The notes under the pieces are model-generated. The model did no database searches, was not told where the DNA came from, and saw nothing but the letters and a program-made list of their open reading frames with translations. Shown piece after piece: positions 1 through 7,611 of a stretch of 14,679 nt of DNA. The stretch's first letter is position 1. Each line of letters starts with the position of its first letter. The stretch spans positions 1 through 14,679 of the forward strand of contig CAZHGM010000021.1 of assembly GCA_964532145.1 (NCBI GenBank), written 5' to 3'. This stretch comes from JAPUDQ01 sp964532145. GTDB lineage: Bacteria; Patescibacteriota; Saccharimonadia; Saccharimonadales; Saccharimonadaceae. The position numbers and the translations under genes are program-made.

Positions 1-2345
1 GCGTCGGTCAAGTCTATAGGGTCAGGCATATTCGCTGCCGCACCGGTAATATCGAAACCGAGCATGCCGTTATTCCAGATGGAGTTACCTCGTACGCTAT
101 CACTGATGGCGGCTGATCCGCTGACTAACACCCCATTTTGCGTATTCCCAGATATGGTATTACCCTCACCTGCACCTATGCCACCCACGTTGACGTAGGT
201 GCTCGCGTTGACGGTGATCCCGTTTAGGCCATTGGGTACTATCGTCGTGCCGTCTTTACCGAGACCTATCGTATTTCCCCGGATGTAGACCGGATACGTC
301 AGGCTATGAAACACTGAGCTCAACCGTATGCCTTCGTTCAAATTTCCACTAATGATATTTCCCTGTCCGGCGCTTGAGCCGCCAATCTGTATGCTACCCG
401 CTGGACTGCTCATGGTTGTCATGTATATACCGCGCAGATTGGGTGCAGCAGTGTGACCGTCAGGTTTGAGACCGAGTATGTTTCCATATATGGTGACGCC
501 AGTTCCACCAGAAGCACCGTTAAACTGGATACCGTTACTGCCGTTGCCAGAAATCACATTACCTTCACCAACACCCGAACCGCCAATAGTTATGCCGTTG
601 GGTGTTGTCGCCACGATACCGAGTCCTGCTGGAGCGGCGCCGGCGACCGGATTACCGTTTGCATCGAGCCCTATATAATTACCCCGAATTGTGATTGCTG
701 ACGATGCAGTCGTATTGAGCAGATTTAAGGCGTACACTTGGTTTCCCGATATGACATTTCTCTCTCCTGCTACGGACCCACCAATAGTTGTGTTGACAGT
801 TGTGTTGCCTGCCACAGTGATACCGTTCCCGTTCGCTTTTCTGGTTGTGCCATCGACGCCCACCCCTATGTAGTTGCCTTTGATAACTGTGCCGCTCGCG
901 CCACTGTGCACTCTAATACCTTCAGCGGCGGTGTTATTGCCAGAAATATAATTACGATCGCCAGCGCTTGACCCGCCTATCAAGACACTACTCGCACCGC
1001 TGACATTTACTCCGATACCGTTGGGCATCGTCATATTGCTCGGAGTGATGCCAATATAGTTACCCCTCACTTGAGCACTGCTGCCGTTCAATAGGTATAC
1101 TCCGCTGGCGGCGGCACCATTTCCAGCCGCGACAATTACATTTCCTTCCCCGGGATTTGTGCCGCCAATGAGCGGGTTTGTGTAGGAACTAAGTGAAATA
1201 TTATGACTGCCGTTTGGGAGAGCTGCAGAGCAGTCGGCATTACAGCCAAAATAATTGCCTTGGATTTTTAGTTGGTCACCACTTGCGCTTGCCGATGAGC
1301 TATAACCGATTCCAGTATTTCCTGATATAACATTGCGATCAGATGCTGCGCTTCCCCCAATAAGGATTGACCCGTTGTTTCGAGAATCTGAAATGCCTAT
1401 TGCATTTGCAAGAGCTGCAGTGCCCGCAAGATTTACTCCGATAAAATTACCCCGAATCTTTAGTTGATCCTCATTGCCAAAAAGAAAACCCGCACTTTTA
1501 TGTCCTGAAACAACATTTTGATAAATATCGTTGTTAGTGCCGTACGTCAGACGCATGCCGTATCCACTAGTAACCGCCGGGTTGGCATTTGGAACTGCAG
1601 TTGTGCCTGAAGCGTTGGTGCCAATAAGGTTATTGTGAATTTTTACATTTGTTGTAGTGTCGGTCGACAATGAGTTCACGCCGTAGATACCGTGACTTCC
1701 GTTACCGCTAATCAAGTTATTGCGGATTTCTATGTCGTCGCTGAGCTGGTTAAAAACAATACCGCCAGAATTTGTGCGGTTGACAAACGTTGCACCGTCC
1801 TCTTCGGTGCCAACGTAGTTACATTCGATGAGAGTGTTTGGTACATAGTCAACAATCCCGTACGACCCACCAGTACTCGAGCCGTTTACGATAAGTCCAC
1901 GTAGTACAGAACCGCTTGCTGAGCCATTCAAAATTATCGTACTGCCACTCGCCGCCGCCCGTGAGGTGATTTTGATCATGAGAGTGTGTGGCGTGTTGGT
2001 GGTTGCGGGCAGACTTGGTACGAGCGTACCGCAACTACTACCCGGCTGAGTGAGTCCATCGATAACGACGGGCTGCGCTGGATTCAGCACAGAGAGTAGG
2101 CTAATTGTCTGTACACCGCCACCGGGTATGTTAAATGTAATCTGATGCGGAGCGGCGGAGGTCGTCGAGTTAGCATTGGCGTCAAGAACTGCTTGGCGAA
2201 GACTGCCTGCACCACTATCATTGGTATTTGTCACAACGCGGTTAATCTGGGCTGCATGTACAGGACTTGCATAGGCCATTCCTAAAATAAGCCACCCAAT
2301 AACGATACTAGAAACGGTAGATATTTTCTTACCGGTATTTCTCAT
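1..2345 (-). CDS. Secreted right-handed parallel beta-helix repeat protein (partial, C-terminus beyond window)
   Basis: The reading frame opens at the ATG at 2345 and stays open for 781 codons to the left edge with no stop. The N-terminus is a signal peptide: Lys-rich start (MRNTGKK), hydrophobic core around residues 10-25, and a likely cleavage after VHA near residue 30. Next is a segment with NDSGAGSLRQAVLDANA, the conserved opening of many CSLREA/beta-helix surface proteins. The rest consists of repeats of about 61-67 residues carrying IxGNxIG, IGGxxAG and NVISGN motifs, typical of stacked beta-helix coils. The protein should be exported and lie on the cell surface or be released. Binding to host-cell surface or polysaccharide is possible, but no catalytic residues are evident, so substrate and function are unknown. 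It lies 56 bases downstream of the GH13 gene on the same strand and has its own promoter-like sequence, so it is probably transcribed separately. Confidence 0.88.
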   Translation of the reverse strand, partial: MRNTGKKISTVSSIVIGWLILGMAYASPVHAAQINRVVTNTNDSGAGSLRQAVLDANANSTTSAAPHQITFNIPGGGVQTISLLSVLNPAQPVVIDGLTQPGSSCGTLVPSLPATTNTPHTLMIKITSRAAASGSTIILNGSASGSVLRGLIVNGSSTGGSYGIVDYVPNTLIECNYVGTEEDGATFVNRTNSGGIVFNQLSDDIEIRNNLISGNGSHGIYGVNSLSTDTTTNVKIHNNLIGTNASGTTAVPNANPAVTSGYGMRLTYGTNNDIYQNVVSGHKSAGFLFGNEDQLKIRGNFIGVNLAGTAALANAIGISDSRNNGSILIGGSAASDRNVISGNTGIGYSSSASASGDQLKIQGNYFGCNADCSAALPNGSHNISLSSYTNPLIGGTNPGEGNVIVAAGNGAAASGVYLLNGSSAQVRGNYIGITPSNMTMPNGIGVNVSGASSVLIGGSSAGDRNYISGNNTAAEGIRVHSGASGTVIKGNYIGVGVDGTTRKANGNGITVAGNTTVNTTIGGSVAGERNVISGNQVYALNLLNTTASSAITIRGNYIGLDANGNPVAGAAPAGLGIVATTPNGITIGGSGVGEGNVISGNGSNGIQFNGASGGTGVTIYGNILGLKPDGHTAAPNLRGIYMTTMSSPAGSIQIGGSSAGQGNIISGNLNEGIRLSSVFHSLTYPVYIRGNTIGLGKDGTTIVPNGLNGITVNASTYVNVGGIGAGEGNTISGNTQNGVLVSGSAAISDSVRGNSIWNNGMLGFDITGAAANMPDPIDLTD
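144..1718 (-). repeat. Nine in-frame beta-helix coding repeats, period 183-201 bp
   Basis: The coding motif for N-(V/I/T/L)-(V/I)-S-G-(N/H) recurs on the minus strand with plus-strand starts at 144, 342, 543, 741, 936, 1119, 1317, 1500 and 1701. The spacings are 198, 201, 198, 195, 183, 198, 183 and 201 bp, all multiples of three. The copy at 1119 is altered (NVIVAAGN) and the one at 1500 ends in H. Nucleotide identity between copies is only moderate, so these are old, diverged protein repeats rather than fresh tandem duplications. Confidence 0.85.
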
Positions 2346-2368
2346 TTTTTCTCACTTTATACATACTT

Positions 2369-2397
2369 ACTATACTTGTTTCGGTGAATGACTTCAA
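2369..2397 (-). promoter_or_regulatory. Promoter of the beta-helix gene
   Basis: Read on the minus strand, TTGAAG (2397-2392) is followed by a 17-base spacer and TATAGT (2374-2369), 23 bases before the ATG at 2345. The spacing is ideal and the -10 matches consensus at 5 of 6 positions. The implied leader is about 16 nt with only a weak GUGAG upstream of the start. Confidence 0.55.
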
Positions 2398-2401
2398 TAA
2401 G

Positions 2402-4003
2402 CTAACGCTTAATAACAACGCCCTCATAAGCACCAAGCGTTATTTCGCCGTGAGCGGTAATGGAGGGTGGAGAGTCACCCGCCGTCGTAGACACGACACT
2501 CCCCTTGTGCGTAGCAAATACCGTGTGGTTAATCGCTCCAAAATTAAGCAGCACGAGATAATGTGCATGCTGGTCATAACGTTCGTATGCGAGGATATCG
2601 TCAGAGGCCCCCTTGCGATACTCTAATGATCCTGACAGTAGCGTAGGCCCATCGGAACGTAATAGCAGCAACTGCTGGTAGAGAGACAGGAATGAATTCC
2701 TGTCTGCTTGCTCGGCCTCAACATTTGCATGTGCTACCGAAGACGAAACTGGCAGCCACGGTATGTGGTTGGTAAACCCGGCCTGCTTGCCAGCCGACCA
2801 CTGCATTGGTGTCCGCTCGGGGTCACGTCCACCCATCGGGTTACTTTTGCCCGAAGGGTCTTGGACCTGGTGTGGCAAGATATGACCGTCCGCCATACCG
2901 ATTTCATCGCCATAATACATCGTCGGCAGCCCTGGTTGCGTCAGCAAAAACATCGCCATCAACTTAGCTTGTTCGCTGCCAAAACGTGTCACGATACGAG
3001 ATTGGTCATGGTTACTCAGGCAGTAGACCGGCGTGTCCCCAGGGCGAAGTATAGCCTGAAACCGCTGCATGAATTCGCCGAATGCTTCGGCAGACCACGG
3101 CAAAAACATCGCCTCGAAATTAAACGGCATCGCTACGCCATGATGAACGTCGTAGAATTGACGGTACTGCTCGACGACATCGCCAAGCGCCGGATCAGGA
3201 TAATTCTCAAATATAATAATCCGATCGTCATAACTGCCGACGACATTAGCCAGCTCCTTGAGATAGGTAAACAGCTTTGGCCCGTAGCGGCTACGGGTAT
3301 GAATGAGGGAACCATAATCGTCGGCGCCACCTACAAAATCCGGATTGGTCGGATTGTCTCGGAGCTGGTCATCTTTTGCCATGTGCCAGACCGCGTCAGC
3401 CCGAAACCCATCAACTCCCATATCTAGCCAGAAGCGAAGAACTTCTTTCATTTCCTCACGAACAGCAGAATTATCCCAGTTTAAATCAGGCTGTTCTTTC
3501 AAAAAACTATGCAGGTAGTATTGACCGCTAATATCGTCGCGCTGCCACATGGAGCCGCCAAATATACTGATCCAATTGTTAGGCGGCGATCCGTCCGGCT
3601 TGGGATCACGCCATACATAATAGTCTCGCTTTGGGCTGTGTGTATCACGCAACGCCTCCTGAAACCATGGATGCTGATCGCTTGTATGATTCGGAACAAA
3701 ATCCATCATAACTTTTATACCGCGTGCATGAGCTTTTTCGAGAAGCATTTTGAACTGGTTTAGATCGCCAAAGATAGGATGAATATCACAATAATCCGAC
3801 ACATCATAGCCAAAATCAGCCATCGGACTTGGGTAAATTGGCGAAATCCAAATCGCATCAACACCTAGCGAATCTGGCTCTCCCTTGAGATACGACAGCT
3901 TCTGGATGATGCCGCCAAGATCGCCCACGCCGTCATCATTGGTATCAAAGAAGCTTCGAGGGTATATTTGATAGAGGGCGTTTACCGACGTCCAGGGTTT
4001 CAT
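2402..4003 (-). CDS. GH13 alpha-glucosidase / alpha-amylase family hydrolase
   Basis: A 533-residue enzyme expected to hydrolyse alpha-glucosidic bonds in malto- or isomalto-oligosaccharides. It opens in the usual family way (ALYQIYPRSF, then DGVGDLGGI). The GH13 signatures are present: region I DFVPNH (101-106); region V QPDLN (171-175), the mark of the oligo-1,6-glucosidase/alpha-glucosidase subgroup; region II GFRAD with nucleophile Asp203; region III with acid/base Glu266 (IIIFEN); region IV NHD with Asp333. The residue after the nucleophile is Ala, which in related enzymes goes with alpha-1,4 rather than alpha-1,6 preference (inference). No signal peptide is visible, so it is probably cytoplasmic. 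The start at 4003 is chosen because a TTGATA/TATGAT promoter ends 6 bases before it and the family domain begins there; an open frame back to 4183 is antisense to the nuclease gene. A GH13 trehalose synthase-like activity cannot be excluded. Confidence 0.92.
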   Translation of the reverse strand: MKPWTSVNALYQIYPRSFFDTNDDGVGDLGGIIQKLSYLKGEPDSLGVDAIWISPIYPSPMADFGYDVSDYCDIHPIFGDLNQFKMLLEKAHARGIKVMMDFVPNHTSDQHPWFQEALRDTHSPKRDYYVWRDPKPDGSPPNNWISIFGGSMWQRDDISGQYYLHSFLKEQPDLNWDNSAVREEMKEVLRFWLDMGVDGFRADAVWHMAKDDQLRDNPTNPDFVGGADDYGSLIHTRSRYGPKLFTYLKELANVVGSYDDRIIIFENYPDPALGDVVEQYRQFYDVHHGVAMPFNFEAMFLPWSAEAFGEFMQRFQAILRPGDTPVYCLSNHDQSRIVTRFGSEQAKLMAMFLLTQPGLPTMYYGDEIGMADGHILPHQVQDPSGKSNPMGGRDPERTPMQWSAGKQAGFTNHIPWLPVSSSVAHANVEAEQADRNSFLSLYQQLLLLRSDGPTLLSGSLEYRKGASDDILAYERYDQHAHYLVLLNFGAINHTVFATHKGSVVSTTAGDSPPSITAHGEITLGAYEGVVIKR

Positions 4004-4009
4004 CCTTCC

Positions 4010-4038
4010 ATCATACAAATAACTGTAAGCACTATCAA
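4010..4038 (-). promoter_or_regulatory. Leaderless-type promoter of the GH13 gene
   Basis: On the minus strand TTGATA (4038-4033) stands 17 bases from TATGAT (4015-4010), and the ATG at 4003 follows after 6 bases (GGAAGG). Both hexamers match consensus at 5 of 6 positions. Transcription would start at or next to the A of the ATG, giving a leaderless mRNA. The -35 box lies 3 bases from the first codon of the divergent nuclease gene. Confidence 0.65.
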
Positions 4039-4040
4039 TC

Positions 4041-4748
4041 ATGCCCCGACTATCCAGACGAGCCACCAGACATATAGGCAGTATATTTATTGCCAGTATT
4101 ATTGTGTGCATCGGTGTATACCAATCCCAACAGCTCCATGCAGAACAAACCAGCAGCATCGTTATCAAGCAACAAGCTATCAATAATTCACCCGCCGCAG
4201 TCGCCCTGGCTCAACTTGAAATCAAAGGCCGCGCGGCAAAAACAGGCTACAACCGCGGCCAGTTCAGCCAAGGCTGGGGCGATATCAAAAATTGCGACGT
4301 ACGCAACTACATTCTGACACGCGACCTCATCGACATTACCCTCGTGCCTCATACCTGCAAAGTGGCGACCGGGACATTGATCGACCCTTATACGGCGCTG
4401 ACAATTTTGTTTGTCCGCGGACCAGGCACAAGTGACGATATTCAGATTGACCATGTCGTCTCGCTCAGCGACGCGTGGCAGAAAGGCGCGCAATCACTGA
4501 GTCCGCTGGATAGGTATGAACTCGCGAATGATCCTCTTAATCTCCTCGCCGTTCAGGGCGATGCCAACCAAACAAAAGGTGACGGTGATGCCGCCACGTG
4601 GCTGCCTGCCAACAAAACCTACCGCTGTTCCTACATTGCCAGGCAAATTGCTGTCAAGACAAAATACCACCTGTGGGTGACGATGGCAGAGTATCAAGCC
4701 ATGGAACGAGTTCTGACGATCTGCCCGGACCAAAAACTGCCGAGCTAA
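4041..4748 (+). CDS. Secreted HNH endonuclease, DUF1524 / GmrSD C-terminal-like
   Basis: A 235-residue protein with a signal peptide: basic start with several Arg (residues 3-10), hydrophobic stretch about 12-27, likely cleavage after LHA (residue 34). The mature part matches the secreted HNH family common in actinobacteria and Saccharibacteria: KGRAAKTGYNR (62-72), CDVRNYILTRDL (85-96), GTLIDPYT (111-118), the catalytic IDHVVSLSDAW (136-146, His138 as general base), ANDPLNLLAV (162-171), and N176/K179 before DAATWLP. Cys85, 106, 196 and 228 could form two disulfides outside the cell. The expected role is extracellular cleavage of DNA, perhaps to scavenge nucleotides or degrade foreign DNA (inference). 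An in-frame TAA at 4026 leaves ATG 4041 as the only good start. The gene is divergent from GH13 (37 bp between starts) and its stop overlaps the convergent GT4 stop by 4 bp. No Shine-Dalgarno sequence is seen. Confidence 0.9.
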   Translation: MPRLSRRATRHIGSIFIASIIVCIGVYQSQQLHAEQTSSIVIKQQAINNSPAAVALAQLEIKGRAAKTGYNRGQFSQGWGDIKNCDVRNYILTRDLIDITLVPHTCKVATGTLIDPYTALTILFVRGPGTSDDIQIDHVVSLSDAWQKGAQSLSPLDRYELANDPLNLLAVQGDANQTKGDGDAATWLPANKTYRCSYIARQIAVKTKYHLWVTMAEYQAMERVLTICPDQKLPS

Positions 4749-5921
4749 CGACTTCGTCTGGTTGCTTCACGGTAACGGTCGATATAATTGTCCGCCATGG
4801 TGTCAGCTGCAAATTTCTTCTTTACCGACTCCCGGCAAGCAGCCGGATCGATTTCGTCTACCCGGTCCATATATTCGGCAAATTCAGTCTCATTGTCAGC
4901 CAAAAAACCGTTTACGCCGTGTTCAATGATTTCCGGCATTGCACCGCGCCGCATTGCCACGACTGGCGTTCCACAAGCCAACGCCTCGATCACTGCCATG
5001 CCAAATGGCTCCTCCCAGTCAATCGGAAACAGAAGCGCTTTACCCTCTGCCATGAACTTCATTTTATTGGCACCTTGTAAGTTGCCCGAGTAGGTGATTT
5101 TTGGATGACGCAGTACATACGGCAGTACCTCGTCGCTATAATAACGAAAATCTGCAGTGCTGCGGAACTTGCTCAGCGGGTTGGCCAGCTCAAATAATAG
5201 TTTGCGATTGCTTTCGATACCAGCGACCGTGCCACCCATTCTCAATCGATAACCTTTATTCGCGCACAGCTTCGCCGCTACGTGCTGAGCCTTATCACGG
5301 CTGAAACGAGCAAAGGTAAAGAAATAGCTTTTTTTATCACGCTTGAAGGGAAACTGGGAAATATCGACGGCATTATGAACAGTTGGCAAAATATATGGCC
5401 GCAGTTGCTCCGGTGCAGGTTTCATCAAAGCATCCGATATACCGACAATATACAGCTTGCCCATTCGTTTCGTTAACTCTACCCAGTGCGGACGGTTATC
5501 AGGGATGCCCTGATTGATTGTTTCTGATGATGAAAACGGCGGGCCATGTACCGTATGGACGATCGGCGGGAATCCCTTGAGATAGGACGCCCAAGCCAGC
5601 ATTTGCGGACCGACGAATTCCGTGTGGTCATGAATCACATCGAATGCTCCATCGCGGATGATATCGTCAATCGCAAATAGGACATGCGCACACAGGATCG
5701 GGACTGACTCANNNNNNNNNNAACTGCTCGGTTGCATAGAGATACTTGGTGGTTACGCCACGCATTTTTCGCTCACCATTACCATAGACTACGATTTCCA
5801 CATCTTTTTTGCGCAGCGATGTAATCAAACCCTGCATCAGCATTTCGATCCCGCCATACCCTTTGACCGGTAACGCAAGCCAAGGCGGCGCAATCATTGC
5901 CACCCGTAATTTTTTCGTCAT
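4745..5921 (-). CDS. GT4-family glycosyltransferase, interrupted by an assembly gap
   Basis: A GT-B fold retaining glycosyltransferase. The N-terminal part (5921-5722, 66 codons) has MIAPPWLALPVKGYGGIE, the Gly-rich acceptor-side loop of the family. The C-terminal part (5711-4745) has HDHTEFVG, HTVHGPP and the donor-site motif EPFGMAVIEALACGTPVV, which contains the EX7E pair, then MPEIIEHGVNGFLA. Ten N at 5712-5721 separate the two parts and put them in different frames. Two bases precede the gap and one follows it before a full codon, so an intact gene needs a true gap of a multiple of three; comparison from memory with relatives suggests about ten missing residues. The apparent TGA just after the gap is an artefact. 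The start at 5921 has GAAAGG 5 bases upstream. The sugar donor and acceptor are unknown; neighbouring GH13 and debranching genes suggest alpha-glucan or glycoconjugate synthesis. Confidence 0.85.
5712..5721. other. Assembly gap (10 N)
   Basis: Ten undetermined bases inside the GT4 gene. Because the flanking halves of the gene are out of frame across a 10-base gap, the length is probably a placeholder rather than a measured distance. Confidence 0.97.
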
Positions 5922-5965
5922 GTATGCCTTTCGTTCAATAGCTACTATCTGCTCTAATTTTCTTA

Positions 5966-5971
5966 ATTATA
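5966..5971 (-). promoter_or_regulatory. -10 box of the GT4 gene
   Basis: A perfect TATAAT on the minus strand 44 bases upstream of the GT4 ATG; the implied leader is about 38 nt and contains a Shine-Dalgarno GAAAGG at 5932-5927. No good -35 is seen at 17-18 bases. Confidence 0.5.
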
Positions 5972-5982
5972 TGTCATCGCGA

Positions 5983-5988
5983 TATACT
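5983..5988 (+). promoter_or_regulatory. -10 box of the debranching-enzyme gene
   Basis: TATACT ends 9 bases before the ATG at 5998, so the transcript would be leaderless or nearly so. The -35 position (TTCTTA, 5960-5965) is poor. The box lies back-to-back with the GT4 promoter. Confidence 0.4.
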
Positions 5989-5997
5989 AGAACTGTA

Positions 5998-7605
5998 ATG
6001 GGGACAACATATTCCGATAAGCTGCCACATGATTTTCATCTTTTACCTGGTGAGGAGCTGATAGAGAAGAAAACAACGTTTTTCCCACCACGGCTATTTG
6101 ATACCACACCGTCAAGTTTGGAGCAGCTACTGCGTCTTACTGGTTCCCCGTCTGCTAGGTTCATTGGCAAAAACGGCCCCAGCATCGCTTCCCTCGCTAT
6201 GGCCAACCTCAAAAAGAAGAAATCGTTGCCACTTCGTTTTGGCATGTCCAAACACCGCCAGAACAATGAGGATGCACCGGATCATTTGCATTTATACGAA
6301 GTTGTGTTTGGCCGTGACTCGCTGCGCGTGGCAGTTGAGTTGCTCGATATATATCCAGAACTCGCCCGAAGCACGACACTGCGTCTAGCGCAGCTTCAAG
6401 GCGTCGGCTACAACACTGAGCGAGAAGAAGAGCCAGGCCGGATCGTGCATGAAGCGCGTGACTTTGACGATGTACGCGGCCAGCAAATCAGCCAGCAGCT
6501 GGGATGGGGCTGGCCGTATTACGGATCGGTCGATGCCACGCCTGAATTTATCAGGACGCTAACAGCCTACTGTCGGCTGAGTGAAGAGAATTACAAATTT
6601 CTCTCTACCACATACACTGACCGCAAAGGAGTTAAACGCGATATAGCATATGCGCTTGACATGGCGGTAAGCTGGATCGAACAACGCCTGCAACAAAACC
6701 GCGAAGGTCTGCTTGAATACAAGACTATCCTGCCGCTCGGGATCGAAAACCAAGTCTGGAAAGATTCGCCCGATTCCTATCACCATAGCGACGGCACTAT
6801 CGCCAACCACCGACAAGGCATCGCATCAATCGAAGTCCAAGTAACAACATACGACGCGCTTATCGATGCCGCGCAACTCTACGAAGACAGCTACGGGGAC
6901 ACCACACGTGCAGCAGCCCTGCTGAAAAAAGCCGATATGCTGCGTGACACAATTCTGGATGTGTTTTGGACCGAGGACAAAGGTGGATATTTCGTACTCG
7001 GTACCGACCGTGATGACGACGGTGTTTTGCGGCAGCTACGTATTCGCACCTCCAACATGGGCCACGTGCTGCACTCACGCTTGCTTGAAGGTGACGACCC
7101 AGAAGTTATCCGTAAACGTCAGGCTACAGTCGACCAGCTACTGTCACCTACTCTGCTTAACATCAGTGGTATTCGCACACTCGCAAACGATGAAGTGCGG
7201 TTCCGCGCAGGAGCGTACCATAACGGCAGCGTATGGCTATGGGACACACACCATATCGCCCGAGGCCTGCGTCGTCATGGCTATGTGCAGGCCGCAAATG
7301 AACTAGACCGTCGTATGCTCCATGTCGTCGAAACAACGAAAATATTCCCCGAATACGTCCGGGGTGGTGATTTTTACCTGCCAGAGATCAATAATTGGAT
7401 GATTACCGTTTGGGACAAAACCATGCGACGTGAACTATGCGTCGAGCAACCACCACAAGAAGTTCAAGCCTGGACCGTAGCTGCCATATTCGCCATAAAG
7501 AAACGACTCGATCGCGACTCCCGTCGCAGTATAAATCCGTTGACCAAGCTCAAACTGCCAGACGAATTTAGTAGCAGCGAGTTGTTTCGTAAATTCTTAC
7601 AATAA
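5998..7605 (+). CDS. Amylo-alpha-1,6-glucosidase-like glycogen debranching enzyme
   Basis: A 535-residue protein with the (alpha/alpha)6-barrel signatures of the glycogen-debranching C-terminal family: VFGRDSL (103-109), EEPGRIVHEAR (144-154), GWPYYGSVDATPEF (171-184), then DGTIANHRQG, SGIRTLA and YHNGSVWLWDTH in the second half. Such enzymes remove alpha-1,6-linked glucose at branch points of alpha-glucans; related barrels act on other disaccharides, so the exact substrate is an inference. No signal peptide is seen, so it is probably cytoplasmic. ATG 5998 is preferred because TATACT lies just upstream; ATG 5971 (nine extra residues) is an alternative, and any earlier start would run into the GT4 gene. 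It is divergent from GT4 (76 bp) and convergent with typA, only 6 bases apart. Confidence 0.85.
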   Translation: MGTTYSDKLPHDFHLLPGEELIEKKTTFFPPRLFDTTPSSLEQLLRLTGSPSARFIGKNGPSIASLAMANLKKKKSLPLRFGMSKHRQNNEDAPDHLHLYEVVFGRDSLRVAVELLDIYPELARSTTLRLAQLQGVGYNTEREEEPGRIVHEARDFDDVRGQQISQQLGWGWPYYGSVDATPEFIRTLTAYCRLSEENYKFLSTTYTDRKGVKRDIAYALDMAVSWIEQRLQQNREGLLEYKTILPLGIENQVWKDSPDSYHHSDGTIANHRQGIASIEVQVTTYDALIDAAQLYEDSYGDTTRAAALLKKADMLRDTILDVFWTEDKGGYFVLGTDRDDDGVLRQLRIRTSNMGHVLHSRLLEGDDPEVIRKRQATVDQLLSPTLLNISGIRTLANDEVRFRAGAYHNGSVWLWDTHHIARGLRRHGYVQAANELDRRMLHVVETTKIFPEYVRGGDFYLPEINNWMITVWDKTMRRELCVEQPPQEVQAWTVAAIFAIKKRLDRDSRRSINPLTKLKLPDEFSSSELFRKFLQ

Positions 7606-7611
7606 CGCGTA

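Noticed and set aside
144..1718. CRISPR-like regular spacing of repeats
   Set aside because: The period of about 195 bp, the in-frame divergence and the open reading frame show protein-coding beta-helix repeats, not a CRISPR array.
2708..3427. 239-codon plus-strand open frame
   Set aside because: It lies wholly antisense within the GH13 gene, has no family resemblance and has an Arg/His-rich composition typical of a shadow frame.
4004..4183. 60-codon N-terminal extension of the GH13 gene (start MIACCLITML), including a hydrophobic stretch resembling a signal peptide
   Set aside because: It is antisense to the signal-peptide region of the nuclease gene, and the GH13 domain and a TTGATA/TATGAT promoter both place the start at 4003.
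4598..5080. 160-codon plus-strand open frame across the nuclease and GT4 ends
   Set aside because: It overlaps two well-supported genes in other frames and has no recognisable domain.
5809..5997. 63-codon N-terminal extension of the debranching enzyme
   Set aside because: It runs antisense through the GT4 start, and the promoter-like TATACT lies just before 5998.
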